Positions 52,782 through 61,499 of a DNA stretch of 64,000 nt are shown piece after piece. Both the position numbers and the translations under genes were made by a program. The DNA is from UBA3263 sp964586765 (GTDB taxonomy: Bacteria > Bacteroidota > Bacteroidia > Bacteroidales > Muribaculaceae). The notes beneath the pieces were generated by a model. That model worked only from the letters and a program-made list of their open reading frames with translations. It was not told the origin of the DNA and searched no databases. The first letter of the stretch is position 1. The number at the start of each line of letters is the position of its first letter. The stretch is from contig CAZPHN010000008.1 of the NCBI GenBank assembly GCA_964586765.1, positions 1-64,000 of the forward strand. Reading direction: 5' to 3'.

Positions 52782-53834
52782 TTATTCAGCAACCACAATC
52801 TCAGTTCCGTTACTTACCTTCTGCATTCCGGCGGTGATTACGCTGTCGCCGGGATTGATTCCGGAGCTTACAATGACTCCGTCGGCAGTGATGCCTCCCT
52901 GTTCTATATAGCGCATCTGAGCCTTTCCGCCGTTTGCAAGCCATACAAAGTTACGGTTGTCGGCACTCAGCAATACTGCCTGAGGGGGCAATACGATTGA
53001 GCCCTGACCCTCTTCCACCGTGCCTTCGGTCTGTGCCATCTTGACCGAGCAGAGCATTCCGGGAAGGAGCTTGCCATCAGCATTGCTGATTCTGAACTTT
53101 ACATCATAGGCGCGTGACAGCGGATTCGCAACTACGCCTTTTTCTGTAAGTATTCCGCTTCGCTCCTCACCGCCTAAAGCGTCGATTGTAATCGATGCCT
53201 TGCTGCCGGGAATCATGGCTGAAATCTCGCTCTCAGGAACCGAAATGGAAACCTTCACGTCGCCGAGACCTACAATCCTGAACACCGGAATGGCGGGAAC
53301 AACCGTCTGACCTACATCTGCAAGCTTTTCTGAAATCACTCCGCTCACGGGGGCATAAATCCTTGCGTCGCTTACTGCCCTGTTTGCCATATCGGCGGCA
53401 TTTTCAGCCTGCTTGAGCTTTGACTGCATTTCTGCCCACTTTATATCGGGCAGCGCGTTCGCATCGTGGAGTTTCTTAAGACGTGCATATGCGTCACGAG
53501 CCTCATCGAGTGTCGCCTGTGCTATATTGGCGGCATTGACAAGGCTCTCTGAATTCAGGTCGGCAAGAAGCTGACCCTTGCTCACTTTCTGTCCGGGAGC
53601 TACGTATATATTTTTGATTGTGCCGGCTACTGAGAAGCTGACTTCCGAGCCGTCGCCCGACTCAACTGTGCCGGAATATGTGCGTGTATCGCCTACATTT
53701 GAATGACTTACCGCTATAACCTCGACCTTCACGGGCGGAGCCGGCGTAATTTTTTCCTTTTTTAAACCACAGGAATTCAGCCCGCCAACCATCAGCGAAC
53801 CGAGAGCAAAATAGAGTACATGAGTCTTTTTCAT
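52782..53834 (-). CDS. RND efflux periplasmic adaptor lipoprotein
   Basis: 350 residues; lipobox LNSC (Cys22). Lipoyl-like and hairpin domains: GDGSEVSFSVAGTIKNIYVAPGQKVSKGQLLADLNSE, a coiled hairpin about 105-150, then RIYAPVSGVISEKLADVGQTVVPAIPVFRIVG. Beta-barrel and membrane-proximal parts follow. First gene of the adaptor-pump-TolC operon. I could not find a convincing -7 box upstream; the 104-base region to the divergent TonB receptor gene must hold it. Confidence 0.9.
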   Translation of the reverse strand: MKKTHVLYFALGSLMVGGLNSCGLKKEKITPAPPVKVEVIAVSHSNVGDTRTYSGTVESGDGSEVSFSVAGTIKNIYVAPGQKVSKGQLLADLNSESLVNAANIAQATLDEARDAYARLKKLHDANALPDIKWAEMQSKLKQAENAADMANRAVSDARIYAPVSGVISEKLADVGQTVVPAIPVFRIVGLGDVKVSISVPESEISAMIPGSKASITIDALGGEERSGILTEKGVVANPLSRAYDVKFRISNADGKLLPGMLCSVKMAQTEGTVEEGQGSIVLPPQAVLLSADNRNFVWLANGGKAQMRYIEQGGITADGVIVSSGINPGDSVITAGMQKVSNGTEIVVAE

Positions 53835-53907
53835 AGTTGAAACATTAATTTTTTATATTTTAAACACCAGATACTGCCTTTTTGTTCCCTTTCTTCAAAA
53901 AAAATGT

Positions 53908-53915
53908 TAACTTTG
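53908..53915 (+). promoter_or_regulatory. -7 box of the TonB receptor-DUF4249 pair
   Basis: TAACTTTG at 53908-53915. A TTTG occurs at 53881-53884, 23 bases upstream, slightly far from ideal. The start near 53921 leaves about 18 bases before the ATG at 53939. Confidence 0.55.
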
Positions 53916-53938
53916 CGGCTGTTTTCTTAATTTTAACA

Positions 53939-56008
53939 ATGAAAAAATTCCTTTCCGCCATATATTTTTTATTGTTTCTTCCGGCTTTAAGCTCTCCGGT
54001 TCTCGCCCAAGAGAAACCCGACACCATTCCTTCTCATAAGCTCGAAGAAGTGGTAGTCACCGGGACCTCTGCCCGACAGCGAATTGAAAATAAGCGCATA
54101 GGAGTGGAACGCCTCGAGCTGACCAAGCTGCTCCAGCTTCCTTCCTTTGGAGGCGAAAACGATATCATCAAGTCCATTTCCCTCCTGCCGGGTGTGCGCA
54201 GCGAAGGCGACGGTGGCGGCGGTTTCGAGGTGCGCGGCGGCAGTGCTTACCAGAATCTTGTCGTGCTCGACGGCATTTCGCTTTATAATCCCTCCCACGT
54301 CATGGGCATTTTCTCCACTTTTAATGATGATGCTATCGGTGGGGCTACATTATATAAAGGTCCTTTCCCTGCCATGTATGGCGGCGCGACTTCTTCGGTG
54401 CTTGAAACGACCCTTGCGCCCGGCGACATGGAACATTACCATGCCTCCGCGACCATCGGCATTCTTGCCGCCAAGCTGAAAGCCGAAGGTCCCATAATTA
54501 AGGACAAAATGTCGTTTGCCGTGGCGGCGCGACGCTCTTATGTCGACGCTTTTCTGCAACTTGTGCCCAAATATCGCAGCACGGTTATGAATTTTTACGA
54601 CGTTTCCGCAAGACTGCAGTTTCAGCCTAATTCCTCCCATACCATTGACGGTTCTTTCTTCATAAGTCATGATAATATGGCTATCAGTGACCTGATGGGC
54701 ATGTATTGGGGCAACCTCGGCGCATCCCTCAACTGGCTTGCGCGCGCCGGACGCAATCTTTCGTTCACTACTACCGCCGCGTTTACCCACTATGACCCTG
54801 AGATGGTGATGGACATGATGGACTACCACCAAGCCATGTTCTCTTATATCCATGATTATTCGCTCAACGAGAAAATACGGTGGCAGATTGCCGATAATCA
54901 CGGTCTTGAGTTCGGTCTGCGCTCCCGGTTGCTCCGTGTCGAGTCTGCCGAGTGGGAAATCAATGCCGCCAAGGAGCGCGAAATCCGCTCTTTGTGTGAC
55001 AATTCGGCATGGTTGGACTATTCCGGCTCGTTTGCCGAAAAGTTTGACCTCACCGCAGGCGTCCGTCTGAACGTAGCCTCTGTGATTTCCCAAAACCGCT
55101 TTCACGAATTTGCCTCGGTCTACCCCATACCTAATCAGTTCAACAGCAAGACCTACGTCAACGTCGAACCGCGTATCAACCTGAAATACAACATTACCCG
55201 CGAGCATAATATCAAGGCGGGCGTGGGCTCCTCCTCCCAGAATCTCCATGCCATCCGCTCAACGTCTACCTCCTTCCCTTTTGACCGCTACGCCCTCACC
55301 TCAGCCACGGTCAAACCCGAACGCTCGCTGCAATATGCCGTCGGCTATAACGGAATGACCGCAAGCGGCAATCTCGACTGGTCGGCTGAACTCTATTACC
55401 GTGACATTCAGAATGTCTATGACTTCCGCGAAGGTAAATCAATGTTTTCCGACATTGTCCTCGACAATATCATTCTCGGCGGCAAAGGTCGCAGCTACGG
55501 TGCCGAATTCATGATAAGGAAAAACACCGGACGTCTGACCGGTTGGATTTCATATACCGTTTCCCATACCGAGACCAAAATTCCCGGAATTAACGGCGGC
55601 AGATGGTATAATGCATCCAATAATCGCCTCCACGACCTCGCTGTCACCGCCATCTATAATATTTCCAAACGCTGGAACGTCTCAGGCTCATGGATTTATA
55701 TGTCCGGTCAGCCGCTTACCGCCCCTGACGTCAAATATGAAATCGCTGATGTTACCTGTTATTACTACTCCCAGCGAAATTCCTACAAAGCACCCCCGAC
55801 CCACCGCCTTGACCTTTCGGCATCATATACCCACGTAGGTCCCCGGTTCACCTACGAATGGGCTTTCGGAATTTACAATACCTATTGCCGCTACAATCCT
55901 TACGTAGTTTACTTTCGCAATGACCCCACAAAACCTTCCGGTACCCAAGCCGTTCTCCAAGCCATGTATGGTCTGGTGCCGTCAGTTTCCTATACGCTTA
56001 AATTATGA
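53939..56008 (+). CDS. TonB-dependent outer-membrane receptor
   Basis: 689 residues from the ATG at 53939; signal peptide ends near SSPVLAQ. A TonB-box-like stretch (HKLEEVVVTGTSARQ) is followed directly by the plug domain (LLPGVRSEGDGGGGFEVRGGSAYQNLVVLDGISLYNPSHVMGIF), then the barrel to a terminal ...SVSYTLKL. It lacks the N-terminal carboxypeptidase-regulatory-like domain common in this phylum, and it is not SusC-like in length. The partner gene encodes a DUF4249 lipoprotein overlapping by four bases, a pairing common in Bacteroidetes. Ligand unknown; siderophore, metal or peptide are possible. Confidence 0.9.
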   Translation: MKKFLSAIYFLLFLPALSSPVLAQEKPDTIPSHKLEEVVVTGTSARQRIENKRIGVERLELTKLLQLPSFGGENDIIKSISLLPGVRSEGDGGGGFEVRGGSAYQNLVVLDGISLYNPSHVMGIFSTFNDDAIGGATLYKGPFPAMYGGATSSVLETTLAPGDMEHYHASATIGILAAKLKAEGPIIKDKMSFAVAARRSYVDAFLQLVPKYRSTVMNFYDVSARLQFQPNSSHTIDGSFFISHDNMAISDLMGMYWGNLGASLNWLARAGRNLSFTTTAAFTHYDPEMVMDMMDYHQAMFSYIHDYSLNEKIRWQIADNHGLEFGLRSRLLRVESAEWEINAAKEREIRSLCDNSAWLDYSGSFAEKFDLTAGVRLNVASVISQNRFHEFASVYPIPNQFNSKTYVNVEPRINLKYNITREHNIKAGVGSSSQNLHAIRSTSTSFPFDRYALTSATVKPERSLQYAVGYNGMTASGNLDWSAELYYRDIQNVYDFREGKSMFSDIVLDNIILGGKGRSYGAEFMIRKNTGRLTGWISYTVSHTETKIPGINGGRWYNASNNRLHDLAVTAIYNISKRWNVSGSWIYMSGQPLTAPDVKYEIADVTCYYYSQRNSYKAPPTHRLDLSASYTHVGPRFTYEWAFGIYNTYCRYNPYVVYFRNDPTKPSGTQAVLQAMYGLVPSVSYTLKL

Positions 56009-56814
56009 CCTTACCTATGAAGCTGTTTAAACTTGCCATACTCGCGCTCGTACTGACGGCGTGTGAGAAAGACCTCGACCTTAAATATCACTATATCGAC
56101 CCCCTGACAGTCATTGAGGCTCAACTGACCCCCGAAGGATGTCGCGTCGGCATAACGTTAACTACTCCCATGGACGAACCCATGGACCTTACGCGCCTTA
56201 CCGACGCCGCCGTTACCGTCAGTGACCTCACCTCGGGGGCGGAATATGCCCTCATGCCTGACGACGACGGTTTTTATGTCGACCCCACCCCCGGCATTGT
56301 CGGTCATGACTATCGACTTACCGTCTCTCGCGGCGGACAGACATTCTTTTCGGAAACCACCATGCTCCCGCCCTCTGAAATTATTGGGCTGCAGTTCAAC
56401 TGGATTAATATGCCTTATGATCAGGTGGCGGTGCTTCAGGGACAGTTCCTCGAAAACCCCGACTTTCTCGGCGACTGCTACTGGGTGCAGGTCTACCGCA
56501 ACGGCAAAATCTATATGTGGAACCAGATTGACGACCGTAACGCCGTCAACGGCATCGGCACATTCTTCACCATGACCACGCGCCGCGATACGTCCGAGGA
56601 AGACGATAGCTCCGTAATCCTCGATGGTGATGTCGTAACCATGGTGCTCATCCCCATCCACCGCACCATCCACGACTATCTCGAGGCTCTCCAGAACGAC
56701 AGCAGCGGTCCTATTCTCTTTTCCGGCGAAAAATGTCTCGGCTATTTCATTGCCACCTCCCCTACCTCTGCCTCCATTACATTTCACCCCGACGATATTC
56801 CTCTCTATGAATAA
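56005..56814 (+). CDS. DUF4249 family lipoprotein
   Basis: 269 residues. Lipobox LTAC with the cysteine at residue 20; an ATG at 56017 (MKLFKLAILALVLTAC) gives a tighter signal peptide, but the first ATG overlaps the receptor stop and is kept. The beta-sandwich-rich sequence with TVIEAQLTPEGCRVGITLTTPMDEP and RLTVSRGGQTFFSETTMLPP matches DUF4249, which usually accompanies a TonB receptor. A surface lid or ligand-capture role is inferred from the pairing. The gene shows strong antisense open frames, which are shadows. Confidence 0.82.
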   Translation: MTLPMKLFKLAILALVLTACEKDLDLKYHYIDPLTVIEAQLTPEGCRVGITLTTPMDEPMDLTRLTDAAVTVSDLTSGAEYALMPDDDGFYVDPTPGIVGHDYRLTVSRGGQTFFSETTMLPPSEIIGLQFNWINMPYDQVAVLQGQFLENPDFLGDCYWVQVYRNGKIYMWNQIDDRNAVNGIGTFFTMTTRRDTSEEDDSSVILDGDVVTMVLIPIHRTIHDYLEALQNDSSGPILFSGEKCLGYFIATSPTSASITFHPDDIPLYE

Positions 56815-56850
56815 TCGCCGGGGTGAGGTGATGTCGTAAAATTTCCGTCC

Positions 56851-58104
56851 TTAAAGCTTCTTCAATGCTTCAAAATCTATTTCCGGAGCTTTTCCGGTCG
56901 GTTTTGTATGGAATTTTGTGCCCATGGGAACTGATTCGTTAAAGAAACCGCCCATTTTAAGGTAATATCTGTTGTTTTTGGCATTGCCTCCCTGATAGTC
57001 CAGACGGACTTTCGCGCTTGCCGTAGCATCATGTGTAAACGTAGCGTCGGTCAGGCGTGTCCATTCACCCTCCTTGCTGCGCGCCCACTGGTTGCCGAAG
57101 TAAACCTCGCGCGATAAGTATCCCTGATTAGGATTGAAGTTCTCAAGGAAGCTGTGGGCATGTCTGTACCACGTGTTGGTCTGCGGACGCAGGAAACTTG
57201 CTATCAGTTTCCACTCCTTCTCATCCGTCGCGTAGAAATAGGCGGTATAGACCGTATTTCCCTCTCCGTCAGGTCTTACCTGCATCAGAAACTTATATGT
57301 CTCACCGGCTTTCCATGGATACTTAAGGTAGCTCTGACCGCCTGAGCCTTCGTTACCGAACTCTCCTATATGAACATCCTTGCCCTGACGCAACAGCCTT
57401 ATCTTCTGGTCATCGGGAATATTCTTGGGGTCTTGGGTGTCAAACGGACTCCACACCGAGAACAGCACCCTGCGCTCCGTAGGAGAATTGAACTGCATTC
57501 CGAAATATCCCTCGCCGAAACCCGCTGCCATATAGTAGCTGTGCATCGTTTCGCCCTCTTTGGGTACGGTCACTTCGTTGTAAAACCACTCCGTATCACC
57601 CTTCGGAAGCGAATAGGCTAAATGAACCGACGGTCCGCGGCGACCCCAATAGTCTTCAAAATCCTTTACATAATTGCTTTCGCCCGAAACATTGTCAACA
57701 ATCAGCTGCTTTACATTGCCGAAACTTCTGCCCTGCTTGGAAATACCCTGCAGGTCAATCTTAACATATCCGGGCTTCTTTACGTCGATTTTACCTACGG
57801 GAACCTCCGTATACTCATCGGAGTCAAGGTTGACCGCAAAGCTCTGCTTGCCGTAGCTAACCTTGATTTCGGAGTGACCCTTGGCATACAGTGATAAATC
57901 TACCGTTTCCGGCTGATGCAGATAAAAATATACACTGACTACGGTCTCCGGATTGCCCCAGCGTGCAACACCATCCTCCGTAATGCGTGCGCCACCTTCA
58001 TGTGACGTCACATAACCGTTGCCGCTTAAACCGACAACTAATTGCTCAGCCTGCGCATACAGCCCGGCAAACATCAACAAAACAGAAAGCAATACTTTTC
58101 TCAT
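56851..58104 (-). CDS. Secreted DUF3472 domain protein
   Basis: 417 residues from the ATG at 58104, which gives the signal peptide MRKVLLSVLLMFAGLYAQAE. The longer frame from 58266 runs through the promoter and a repeat and is rejected. The N-terminal part (about 20-135) is beta-rich, resembling DUF5077. The rest matches DUF3472: HLAYSLPKGDTEWFYNEVTVP, YYMAAGFGEGYFGMQFNSPTERRVLFSVWSPFDT, LKYPWKAGETYKFLMQVRPDG. Such proteins are thought to bind or process carbohydrates, but no activity is established. It stands alone with its own promoter. Confidence 0.82.
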   Translation of the reverse strand: MRKVLLSVLLMFAGLYAQAEQLVVGLSGNGYVTSHEGGARITEDGVARWGNPETVVSVYFYLHQPETVDLSLYAKGHSEIKVSYGKQSFAVNLDSDEYTEVPVGKIDVKKPGYVKIDLQGISKQGRSFGNVKQLIVDNVSGESNYVKDFEDYWGRRGPSVHLAYSLPKGDTEWFYNEVTVPKEGETMHSYYMAAGFGEGYFGMQFNSPTERRVLFSVWSPFDTQDPKNIPDDQKIRLLRQGKDVHIGEFGNEGSGGQSYLKYPWKAGETYKFLMQVRPDGEGNTVYTAYFYATDEKEWKLIASFLRPQTNTWYRHAHSFLENFNPNQGYLSREVYFGNQWARSKEGEWTRLTDATFTHDATASAKVRLDYQGGNAKNNRYYLKMGGFFNESVPMGTKFHTKPTGKAPEIDFEALKKL

Positions 58105-58130
58105 ATCAAATAAATTTGTGTATTCTACCG

Positions 58131-58138
58131 CAAAGTTA
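58131..58138 (-). promoter_or_regulatory. -7 box of the DUF3472 gene
   Basis: TAACTTTG on the minus strand, about 26 bases before the ATG at 58104. It fixes the start choice of that gene. Confidence 0.6.
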
Positions 58139-58178
58139 CAAATAATTTCCCAATTATCCCATAAAAAAGGAAGAGGTC

Positions 58179-58353
58179 GTCTAACAAGTTTAGGCAGTTC
58201 CTTCGTTATGAAGGTGGACATCGTTGCTTGGGGGCGGCATGCGTCCTCGCATGCCGGAAATATCACTCAACACATCTGTCGACCAAATGATTACTGACAC
58301 GCGAGGACACGTGTCGCCCCCAAGAAAAGAGAGACCGCCTAAACTTGTTAGAC
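58179..58353. repeat. Nested palindromic repeat element (about 175 bp)
   Basis: The ends (58179-58195 and 58337-58353) are perfect 17-bp inverted repeats. Inside, a 10-bp block CTTGGGGGCG recurs inverted as CGCCCCCAAG, and GTCCTCGC recurs inverted as GCGAGGAC. Each half also folds on itself: GGCATGCG-TCCT-CGCATGCC on the left and GACACG...CGTGTC on the right, plus CCTTC-GTTAT-GAAGG. No protein is encoded. It looks like a dispersed palindromic or MITE-like element; it may also terminate transcription of the BlaI operon. Confidence 0.6.
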
Positions 58354-58375
58354 AGCCTCCTCCGATAATTCCAAA

Positions 58376-59626
58376 TTACTCCGCAAGAATCAGCTCCTTA
58401 GCTTTCAGGAACCTGCTCCGGTTTCCGGGATTACCGATACTTCCAAGCTCCAGCATCGGGTTGCTGAAATCTATGGCTTCTCTAATCTGCTTGACCTGCT
58501 CCGGAGTAAAACGTAGAATCGAGTCCGGCTTCGCCGCATCGCGTTCATCCCAATCTCTCGGCGTGTATGTATCAGGACTCAAGGCTTGATACATTAATCT
58601 TCTGTCCACCCTTCCGCGGGCATATCGCTCCATATCAGGCTCAAAATTTCTCGCTTTTATGCTGTCAAGACCATTGCTGTGAATTTCCATCATGGTCTTG
58701 AAATAGTCATTTGTCTTTTTCTTGCCGACAAGTTTTACATAAGCGTCTTCATCGAAAAATAGCAGTCTCTTGCCCATCGCCGGAATGTCGCGATATTTTC
58801 CGTCCGTAACTCCTTGCGGACGTATAAACCGCTGTGCCTCCGCATGATGGTCAGGCAGTATGTAGAGATTGATTTCCTCTCCGGGGTCAACATAAAAAGA
58901 AGCATACGTACAATACGGAGTCATAGCAAAAATACAGGCAGTTCCCTCCAACGGAAATTCCATCGTAACCTCCCCGTTACTGTCAAACTCTGCCTTGATA
59001 CGCGTCTGAGTATCATCGATGGTATTTACAACGAACTCCACTTTCGGATCCATCCACTTACGCCATGCCGTTGCATGTGCCGTTACCTTAGCTATACCCT
59101 CACCTTTGACAATCTCCGGAAGGTTGCCGCTGTAAAAGTCATGACTGAGCAACTCTGCAGGAATTTCTGCGGGAAACTCATCCGGCGAACGCTGTCCTGT
59201 TAGGTCTATTCCCCAGATTGAATTTACAACCTTACCATCCTCCTTCTGAATAAAGTCAATAGATGTAATGTCGTCCGGAATTACAGGGAATATCATCTTA
59301 AATTGTGAGGGAACTCCTCGTCTTAAATAGATATTCTTCCCCTCGAATTTCGTATTGCCTATTACTTGAACATCTTTAAGGGGAACTTGGAAATCTTCCG
59401 CCACAAGACTCACATCATCGCTTATACGGAAGAAAGAATCATACTGGTCATATAGCCCCATGAAAGTCAGCTCGGTAGTTGAGTCTGTACGCTCAACCAG
59501 AGTCAATTCCATACCGGGGAGCGTTGTGTTGGCGTCGCTATACGGCATATCGGTAGGTAAGTGCAGTTTTTCGCTTTTACAACCGATGAGGAGCATTATG
59601 GCTCCGAAAATAAGGGTCTTTTTCAT
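58376..59626 (-). CDS. Lipoprotein resembling the N-terminal part of TlpA-like proteins
   Basis: 416 residues; lipobox LIGC (Cys16). No domain is recognised with certainty. The order of elements (lipid anchor, long beta-rich domain to about 270, then a helical region ending RSRFLKAKELILAE) is like the front part of Bacteroidetes TlpA-type lipoproteins, but no thioredoxin domain with CxxC follows. The stop lies 22 bases from a palindromic repeat, so loss of the C-terminal domain through rearrangement is possible. Third gene of the BlaI-M56 operon, 14 bases after it. Probably envelope-located; function unknown. Confidence 0.6.
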   Translation of the reverse strand: MKKTLIFGAIMLLIGCKSEKLHLPTDMPYSDANTTLPGMELTLVERTDSTTELTFMGLYDQYDSFFRISDDVSLVAEDFQVPLKDVQVIGNTKFEGKNIYLRRGVPSQFKMIFPVIPDDITSIDFIQKEDGKVVNSIWGIDLTGQRSPDEFPAEIPAELLSHDFYSGNLPEIVKGEGIAKVTAHATAWRKWMDPKVEFVVNTIDDTQTRIKAEFDSNGEVTMEFPLEGTACIFAMTPYCTYASFYVDPGEEINLYILPDHHAEAQRFIRPQGVTDGKYRDIPAMGKRLLFFDEDAYVKLVGKKKTNDYFKTMMEIHSNGLDSIKARNFEPDMERYARGRVDRRLMYQALSPDTYTPRDWDERDAAKPDSILRFTPEQVKQIREAIDFSNPMLELGSIGNPGNRSRFLKAKELILAE

Positions 59627-59640
59627 GATTATATAGATTT

Positions 59641-60927
59641 TTATCTGTTTTCTGCCCGAATTACATCTTCAAATACATTAGTATATTTAGCGTCAATATG
59701 GTTAGTGGTAAAAACGCTCATTGAGTTTCCGCTAACTACCACTCTATATAACTCCGACGCGGGTATCTGTGAAAACTCCTTGGCTGACACAACTCTACCG
59801 TCTACAATGTATTTCTTCACATTAGGTGTCAATCGACTGAGTACCTTCTTGTCAGCACAGATTATTGCACCGGTATTGACCAATATCACTCCGTCAACAT
59901 CTTTGAAACGTACCGGTGATGACTCAAAGTCAGACAACGCCTGAAACTTGCCCTTCTTGATAGCTTCCTGCTTGGTATCCACGCCATAAATAACGAACGC
60001 CGGACCCTTACCTTTCAAGCCAATGCTTCGCTCAATCAATTCTGTTCGCGAAATCTGACCTATAGCATTGCTGACAGATGGAACCGAAAGCACCATAGCC
60101 GAACCAACCACTGCGAGCAAAGGAAGAAGAACGCGTGACCTGCCGCTCTTATGCTCCGTCTTTGAGGTTTGCATCATAATGATTCTTTGTTTTAAGTTGT
60201 TATGATTTAGACTGTTTGCTATAGCCATAATTTTGATACCGGCGGCGCGTTCAACCAACAGCCGGCAGTAAGTGCGTGAGTCAGTCCCGTGGTCGACAAC
60301 AGCCTCATCGGCCTGAAACTCATGCACTAATTTCAGTTCGCGGCTCATGTACCACACCGTGGGACAATACCAGCAAAGAATTGCCGCAAGCTGCGCCACG
60401 CAGAGGTCCAGCGTGTGACGGCAGGATATATGAGTGCGCTCATGCATCATAACAGCAGCGTTTTCAATGTCGGCAGCGTTAGCCACCATGATATTCCCCA
60501 AGCTGAAAGGCGAAATATCTTTCCGTCGGTGTACATAAACCGTCTGTCCGTCAATTTTTTGCTTTTCACACTTCCGTAACAGCAGTACGACTCGAAAAAG
60601 CTCGAAAAGCGTAAGCAGCGCGCAAACCGCCACTCCGCCAACGTATATCCTAAGTAAAACATCAAAAACGGATACTGACGCATCTACCCCGCCGGAAATC
60701 TCAACAACCGGAAGTGTATGAGACATGTTATTCACTATCGGTTGATCCGTCATTCGGTTGAAATCTACACTCATAAGCATAGGAACGCCAACAAGCGCGA
60801 GAGCATAAATCCCGAGCAAAATCGAGCGTCTCAACTTGGCTGACCCCTTGCGGCTCAATAGATATCCGCCATAAGCAAGCGTCAGGATAAGCGAAACCGT
60901 TACGGAATAAGCAAAAATCGTTCCCAT
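59641..60927 (-). CDS. M56 family membrane metallopeptidase (BlaR1-like)
   Basis: 428 residues. Four hydrophobic segments flank a cytoplasmic protease domain with MHERTHISCRHTLD (HExxH zinc site, about residue 168) and VHEFQADEAV (third ligand glutamate). A further span (about 270-288) leads to a C-terminal extracytoplasmic domain without a penicillin-binding signature. In BlaR1 systems such a protease inactivates the partner BlaI-type repressor after an envelope signal. The partner gene is 2 bases upstream, so this should be a signalling pair. The signal is not apparent. Confidence 0.87.
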   Translation of the reverse strand: MGTIFAYSVTVSLILTLAYGGYLLSRKGSAKLRRSILLGIYALALVGVPMLMSVDFNRMTDQPIVNNMSHTLPVVEISGGVDASVSVFDVLLRIYVGGVAVCALLTLFELFRVVLLLRKCEKQKIDGQTVYVHRRKDISPFSLGNIMVANAADIENAAVMMHERTHISCRHTLDLCVAQLAAILCWYCPTVWYMSRELKLVHEFQADEAVVDHGTDSRTYCRLLVERAAGIKIMAIANSLNHNNLKQRIIMMQTSKTEHKSGRSRVLLPLLAVVGSAMVLSVPSVSNAIGQISRTELIERSIGLKGKGPAFVIYGVDTKQEAIKKGKFQALSDFESSPVRFKDVDGVILVNTGAIICADKKVLSRLTPNVKKYIVDGRVVSAKEFSQIPASELYRVVVSGNSMSVFTTNHIDAKYTNVFEDVIRAENR

Positions 60928-60929
60928 AC

Positions 60930-61298
60930 CTACTTCTTATCTATCAAATCGAGCAGTTCGCGTAACTGCTCCGGGGTTATTTCATTGTCTGAAACCAAAG
61001 CTGAAAGCATAGAGAAACTCGACCCGAAATAATCGCTCACAAGTTTGCGCACTGCACTCTTGCGGTAACTGCTCTTGGGCACCGATGCATAATAAAGAAA
61101 ACCGCGCGAATTACTCTCCGTGCGTCCTACGTAACCCTTCTGCTCAAGAATACGCACAAAAGTAGAAACAGTATTAAAATGCGGCTTAGGCTCGGGCAGA
61201 TGCTCAATGATAGTCTTGACGCTACAAGGACCAAACTCCCAGATGCGCAACATGATTTCTTCCTCTTTCTCGGTAAGCTTAATGTTTGAATCTTTCAT
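60930..61298 (-). CDS. BlaI/MecI-family transcriptional repressor
   Basis: 122 residues: winged helix (LTEKEEEIMLRIWEFGPCSVKTIIEHLPEPKPHFNTVSTFVRILEQKGYVGR), then a dimerisation tail (RKSAVRKLVSDYFGSSFSMLSAL). The wing ends KGYVGRTESNSRGFLYYASV. It is encoded directly before an M56 protease, as in blaI-blaR1. Two palindromes ACTAA-N4-TTAGT flank its own -7 box, which indicates autoregulation. Confidence 0.92.
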   Translation of the reverse strand: MKDSNIKLTEKEEEIMLRIWEFGPCSVKTIIEHLPEPKPHFNTVSTFVRILEQKGYVGRTESNSRGFLYYASVPKSSYRKSAVRKLVSDYFGSSFSMLSALVSDNEITPEQLRELLDLIDKK

Positions 61299-61302
61299 AT
61301 CA

Positions 61303-61346
61303 ACTAATTTTTTAGTGCTGCAAAATTACGCACTAAATCCTTAGTG
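61303..61346 (-). promoter_or_regulatory. Promoter and candidate BlaI operators
   Basis: -7 box TAATTTTG (61321-61328, minus strand) flanked by two palindromes with the same core, ACTAA-N4-TTAGT: 61303-61316 and 61331-61346 (the latter extended to CACTAA...TTAGTG). Their centres are 29 bp apart, close to three helical turns. A repressor dimer on each would block the promoter. Confidence 0.6.
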
Positions 61347-61388
61347 ACCAAACCTCACCCGTTAAAATTTGTTAAAGCGCATCCCAGT

Positions 61389-61460
61389 CCCCCTCCCTGT
61401 CCCCTCCCTCAGAGTTCTCCGAGTACTCCGAGCTCTCCGAGTACTCCCCATCCCCTCCCA
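61389..61460 (-). repeat. G-rich tract and short tandem repeat
   Basis: The minus strand carries four G-runs with short loops (61389-61408: GGG-A-GGGG-ACA-GGG-A-GGGGG), which could form a G-quadruplex. A three-run G tract lies at 61446-61459. Between them CTCCGAG(T/C) is repeated in tandem (about 61417-61446, plus strand). The tract lies between the tRNA terminator and the blaI promoter. No gene is seen. Confidence 0.5.
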
Positions 61461-61463
61461 CAC

Positions 61464-61495
61464 AAAAAAAAGCCGAAACAATTTGTTTCGGCTTT
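61464..61495 (-). terminator. Intrinsic terminator of tRNA-Arg(ACG)
   Basis: A 12-bp stem (61469-61480 with 61484-61495), 3-base loop, then eight U residues on the minus strand, five bases after the tRNA 3' end. One of the few canonical intrinsic terminators in the window. Confidence 0.85.
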
Positions 61496-61499
61496 CTTG

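Noticed and set aside
54350..55249. 299-codon minus-strand open frame opposite the TonB receptor
   Set aside because: Shadow of the receptor gene; low-complexity His/Arg/Gly composition typical of antisense frames.
56158..56787. 209-codon minus-strand open frame opposite the DUF4249 gene
   Set aside because: Shadow frame; the DUF4249 gene has a signal peptide, lipobox and translational coupling to its partner.
58105..58266. 54-codon N-terminal extension of the DUF3472 protein
   Set aside because: It would place the promoter box and part of a palindromic repeat inside the coding region and bury a good signal peptide.
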